Made by a program: the position numbers and the translations under genes. Below, in pieces: positions 60,808 through 64,000 of a stretch of DNA of 64,000 bases; positions within the stretch are counted from its first letter, which is position 1, and every line of letters starts with the position of its first letter. The notes under the pieces are model-generated. The model had not been told where the DNA came from. It searched no databases and was given only the letters and a program-made list of their open reading frames with translations. The stretch covers positions 2,356,001 through 2,420,000 of the forward strand of contig NZ_WING01000001.1 of the NCBI RefSeq assembly GCF_009793335.1. Direction: 5' to 3'. The stretch comes from Actinomadura sp. J1-007. Lineage in GTDB: Bacteria; Actinomycetota; Actinomycetes; Streptosporangiales; Streptosporangiaceae.

Positions 60808-62205
60808 TCAGCCCGCGAGCCCGCGCGCCCACTCGAAGACGCCCGCGACGCCGAGGGCGAGGGGGACGAGGGCGACGACGAGCAGGATCTCGATGATGTC
60901 GCCGGCGCGGCCCCAGAACGGCGTGAGCCGGTTCTTCGGCAGCCACATGCCGACGCCGACCGCGATGCCGGACACGACGAGCGTCGGCGCGAGGACCCCG
61001 GCGAGCAGGTAGACCTGCGAGTCGAACCGGAGCGCGGCGCCGAGCGCGAGGACCGAGAGGCCGAACACGCCGGGCACCAGCATCCACAGCTTCTGCGCGC
61101 GTCCCCGGAACATCCGCGCCCGCAGCAGCAGCGCGGACGCCAGCACGACGCACATCGCGGGGGCGACCCAGCCGCCGGCGAGCGCGAGCGGCACCGCGGC
61201 GCCCATGGCGGTGAGGCCGAGGCCCGCGACGCCGCCGGTGACGAACCGGTCGGCGGCGGCCGTGCGGGCGAGGACCTGCTGGCCGTCCACCATGAGGGTG
61301 TCGCGGCGCAGGTCCTCGGCGCTGTTGGGCACGGGCGGCAGCTTCACCCGGGCGAGCTTGAACGCGACGCCCGGCAGCAGCGGGGTGAGCGCGAGCGCGA
61401 CCGCCACGGTGATCGCGGCGATGCCCGCGGAGTCGAAGTCGAGGGCGATCGCGACGCCCGTCGTGATCGCGCCGAGCAGCGCGGCGACGGCGGCGCCGTA
61501 GAAGACCGGCAGCCCGTCGGCGATCGCGACGCCGCAGACCGTCGCGGCGAGCACGACCGCGCCGAAGCCCGCGAGCAGGTGCAGGGTGCCGAGGTCGCCG
61601 AGCGCCTTGTCCTGCGCGGGGCCGAGGAGTCCGGCGAGGAACGCGTACGGCAGCGCCGCGTAGCCGAGCGCCGCGCCGGCGCCCGCGTCGCCCGCGGCCC
61701 GCGACAGCGCGACGGCCGCGCCGAGCAGGAGCACCGCGATGCCGCCCGCGGCGATCGCGGGGACGAGCCAGGACGGCCCGGTCAGCAGCAGGGTGACCGC
61801 GCCGACGAGGAGCCCGGCGACGCCCCAGCCGAGCGCGAACGTGCGCGCCGACTCCGGCCGCCACCGCCCCGGACGGTCCTTGACGGCGGTCGCGACCACG
61901 TCGGGGACGTCGTCGAACGCCAGGTCGGGCATCTGCGCCATGCGCGGGCGCAGGTAGAGCAGGTCGCCGTCGCGCAGCCCCGCCTGCGCGGGCGTCGCCG
62001 ACGGCTCGAACGGCGCCTCATCGAGCTTCTGGAGCACCCAGCCGCCGTGCGCGAGGCCCGCGTCGGCGAGGTCCTGCCCGGCGTAGTGCAGCATCGTGGG
62101 GTAGAGCTCGGCGAAGGTCGCGTCGGCGGGCAGCGCGATGTCGACCCGGCGCTTCGGCCCGACGACCGTGATCCGGCAGAGATCGGCTCCAGGGGGCGCG
62201 CTCAC
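60808..62205 (-). CDS. eccD: Type VII secretion channel component EccD
   Basis: 465 residues from GTG 62205 (VSAPPGADLCRITVVGPKRR), with GAGGA upstream; the frame extends to 62319 without homology. Residues 1-85 form the YukD/ubiquitin-like domain (DIALPADATFAELYPTMLHY), and about eleven TM helices follow. EccD dimers form the barrel that lines the ESX pore. It is the first ESX gene on this strand within the window; eccC and eccE must be elsewhere. Confidence 0.95.
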   Translation of the reverse strand: MSAPPGADLCRITVVGPKRRVDIALPADATFAELYPTMLHYAGQDLADAGLAHGGWVLQKLDEAPFEPSATPAQAGLRDGDLLYLRPRMAQMPDLAFDDVPDVVATAVKDRPGRWRPESARTFALGWGVAGLLVGAVTLLLTGPSWLVPAIAAGGIAVLLLGAAVALSRAAGDAGAGAALGYAALPYAFLAGLLGPAQDKALGDLGTLHLLAGFGAVVLAATVCGVAIADGLPVFYGAAVAALLGAITTGVAIALDFDSAGIAAITVAVALALTPLLPGVAFKLARVKLPPVPNSAEDLRRDTLMVDGQQVLARTAAADRFVTGGVAGLGLTAMGAAVPLALAGGWVAPAMCVVLASALLLRARMFRGRAQKLWMLVPGVFGLSVLALGAALRFDSQVYLLAGVLAPTLVVSGIAVGVGMWLPKNRLTPFWGRAGDIIEILLVVALVPLALGVAGVFEWARGLAG

Positions 62206-62579
62206 GACTTCCTCGCAAGTAGGTCGGTGGGGGAACGGGACCGCGGAGCATGCTCCCATGCCCCGTGCCCCCGTTCGCCCTCTGCTGGTCAAGACCATAG
62301 ATGATGCAAAATCCCGCAAACCCTACGCAACGTTCACCCGTAGTAGTCAACCGATAGGGCACTGTGCCACACCGGCACCCCCATCACCACCCGAACGGCT
62401 TGAACCACCCGAAAACGTCACGTCCTGCCCGAAGGCCCGCACGCGCACCGTCACACGGTGTGCCGCGGACAGCGGGGGGCGCTCCGCGCGGTTCCGGTAC
62501 GGGACGTTCACGCGTCGCGCCGCTCTCCGACGGCGGGACGACACGGCCCGTTCCCCTCACCGGGGACGGGTGGGATACC
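62206..62579. other. Intergenic region upstream of eccD
   Basis: About 370 bases without a gene. It includes the candidate promoter at 62320-62350, an AT-richer island (GATGATGCAAAATCCC near 62300) and a 12-bp palindrome GGAGCATGCTCC at 62245-62256 in the presumed eccD leader. Confidence 0.45.
62320..62350 (-). promoter_or_regulatory. Candidate promoter of the ESX operon
   Basis: On the minus strand TTGACT (62345-62350) and TAGGGT (62320-62325) are 19 bases apart. The spacing is longer than ideal. The leader to the eccD start would be about 110 bases. Confidence 0.3.
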
Positions 62580-64000
62580 TCACACGGCGGCCGGTACGGC
62601 TCCGAGCAGCCGGTCCAGGTCGAGGTCGAGCGCGGCGAGTCCCTCCGCGCCGCCCACGTAGAGGACCGGTCCCGGGCCGAGCACGAGCGCGCCGACCGTT
62701 CCGCCGGGGCGCAGCGCGGCGTCGCCGCCGGTCTCCAGGTCCCAGAAGTGCAGCTCGCCGTCCGCCCAGCCCGCGGCGACCAGCGGCCTCCCGGCGACGA
62801 CGGCGGCGGCCACGGCGGTGACCGGGCAGTCGCGGCGCGCGGCGGCCTCCGGCATCGGCGGCTCGCCGGGGATCCACAGCCGTACGGTGCCGTCCGAGCC
62901 GCCGCTCACCACCAGCCGCCCGCCCGGCAGGCTCACGCAGGCGACCGCGGTGACCGGCCCGGTGTGCAGGTCGCAGGACGGCGGCGGACCGGCGGGCGCG
63001 TCGAACGTCCACGCCGTCACCGCGCCGGTGCGGTCGCCGAGCGCCACGGTCGCGACCCGTTCGTCCGCGCCGAGCGCGGTCGGCACGGCGGGACCGGACG
63101 AGGTGAGCGTCGCGAGCACCGCCTTGGCGTCGAGGTCACCGCCGCCCGCGGGCGCGGCGTTGAGCAGCCCGCCGAGATGCTCCGCCCTGCTGCGCGCACC
63201 GGAGGGCCGCGTGACGCCGAGGCCGCCGTGGTCGTCGAGATGCAGGACGGCCCCGTCCGGGAACGGCACGAGATCTCGAATCCGCGCCGTCTCCCCCGGA
63301 ACCCGCCCGGCGGGCCGTCCGCTCTCCAGATCGAAGGCATGGAACGCGCCGTTCGCCCCAGCGGCCATCAGCTCAGGACCCGGCCCGCCGCGTTCGCTCT
63401 CCGCGCCAGGCGCGCCGCGTTCGCCGTCGTGGTCGGCCGCGGTTCGGGCCAGTGCTTCGACGGGGCCGCTCCAGTGGTCCGCGGACGGGTCGGCCGGGCG
63501 GGCGGAGATCCAGCGCGGGCCCCACTGCGCGCCGGCGGCGTGCTGGGCGAACGCGTTCGCGAGATCCCGGTCGCCGTTGCGGAGGGCGGCGAGCCGCAGC
63601 GCCGACGCGCGCGCCGCGCCGCCGGGCATCCTGACCAGCGCGGGCCCGGCCGAACGCCACGCGTTCCGCAGCGGCCACGGGCCGTCCGCCTGGACGGCGT
63701 CGATCGCGGCCGTCACCGCGACCGGGTCGGCGTGCGCCAGGCAGCCGGGGTCGGAGACGATCCGGCCCGCGGTGCCCGTCGCCGCCGCATGCCGCAGCAC
63801 CGCGCGCGCACGCGCCGCGTCCGTCCGGGACCAGTCGGGACGTCCCGCCGCGTCCTTGGGCAGCGCCTCGTACAGCGAACGGCCGATGGCGTTGTCGATC
63901 TGCGCGGCGACCTGCGGCGTCCGCCCGCGCAGGACCGCCTCGCGCAACGGGCGGCAGCCGAGCGCGAACCGGTCGCCGACGCGTACCGCGAGCGGCAGCG
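62580..64000 (-). CDS. WD40-type beta-propeller protein (5' end beyond the window)
   Basis: The frame is open to the right edge and reads LPLAVRVGDRFALGCRPLRE at position 64000, so the N terminus is missing. The first 190 visible residues are helical (DNAIGRSLYEALPKDAAGRP, AIDAVQADGPWPLRNAWRSA). A propeller follows with blades such as GGSDGTVRLWIPGEP, GWADGELHFWDLETG and VGGAEGLAALDLDLDRLL. It resembles WD40/PQQ-type scaffolds that are often fused to kinase or peptidase domains in actinomycetes, but the fusion partner would be outside the window. It ends 375 bases before eccD, and a link to secretion is only positional. Confidence 0.75.
   Translation of the reverse strand, partial: LPLAVRVGDRFALGCRPLREAVLRGRTPQVAAQIDNAIGRSLYEALPKDAAGRPDWSRTDAARARAVLRHAAATGTAGRIVSDPGCLAHADPVAVTAAIDAVQADGPWPLRNAWRSAGPALVRMPGGAARASALRLAALRNGDRDLANAFAQHAAGAQWGPRWISARPADPSADHWSGPVEALARTAADHDGERGAPGAESERGGPGPELMAAGANGAFHAFDLESGRPAGRVPGETARIRDLVPFPDGAVLHLDDHGGLGVTRPSGARSRAEHLGGLLNAAPAGGGDLDAKAVLATLTSSGPAVPTALGADERVATVALGDRTGAVTAWTFDAPAGPPPSCDLHTGPVTAVACVSLPGGRLVVSGGSDGTVRLWIPGEPPMPEAAARRDCPVTAVAAAVVAGRPLVAAGWADGELHFWDLETGGDAALRPGGTVGALVLGPGPVLYVGGAEGLAALDLDLDRLLGAVPAAV

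Overview
The window is about 72-75% GC with strong G/C bias at third codon positions, and its gene content (type VII secretion genes, MurT/GatD, GlfT2-type galactofuranosyltransferase, LCP proteins, TAnnnT -10 boxes directly in front of start codons) points to a mycelial actinomycete, most likely a Streptosporangiales member such as Actinomadura. The genus is an inference, not a sequence match. No rRNA, tRNA, CRISPR array, insertion sequence or phage gene was seen.

Layout. 1-2.8 kb: the start of a Fur regulator, a 12-codon leader ORF with an almost perfect Shine-Dalgarno sequence, a nitrobindin-like heme protein, a 29-residue membrane peptide, a DsrE protein and a TerC membrane protein. 2.9-6.6 kb: a Tat-exported metallophosphoesterase and the gatD/murT pair that amidates lipid II. 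7-18 kb: two paralogous zinc-ribbon/single-TM proteins face an operon of a HerA-like ATPase and a TraG-like protein without a Walker A motif. 18.5-22.9 kb: a membrane esterase, a sialidase/ricin-B lipoprotein and a sulfatase lipoprotein. 23-39.5 kb: envelope polysaccharide region with glf, GlfT2-like transferase, Wzm/Wzt-type exporter and two acyltransferase-3 genes in one tightly overlapping operon; divergent sulfotransferase, GlfT1-like transferase and a giant beta-propeller membrane protein; a further GT2 and an LCP ligase. 39.6-45.8 kb: a DUF6177-like protein, a DUF1266 protein, a ParA/MinD-like ATPase with proline-rich head and small membrane proteins, which look like type VII accessory genes. 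45.9-51.3 kb: a WXG100-like/TM protein, a large RHS (YD-repeat) toxin with a variable C-terminal domain, and immunity-type genes. 51.3-64 kb: an ESX-type secretion locus on the minus strand (EccD, EccB, three WXG100 proteins, a PPE-like Gly/Pro-repeat protein, mycosin, lipoprotein, small membrane protein). EccC and EccE are not in the window.

How the parts may work together (inference). GatD/MurT, the LCP ligase and the Galf operon build and decorate the wall; a sulfotransferase, a sulfatase and two O-acyltransferases suggest that the polymer is modified. The ESX genes supply the export route, and the RHS toxin with its WXG100-like partner is a plausible client.

Caution on quality. At least 17 single-base losses, every one in a G or C run, interrupt otherwise good genes (positions are in the findings). 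Restoring one base at each site gives whole-codon lengths for 11 genes, so these are read here as intact genes with consensus errors, not as decayed genes. Coordinates for such genes span the restored gene.
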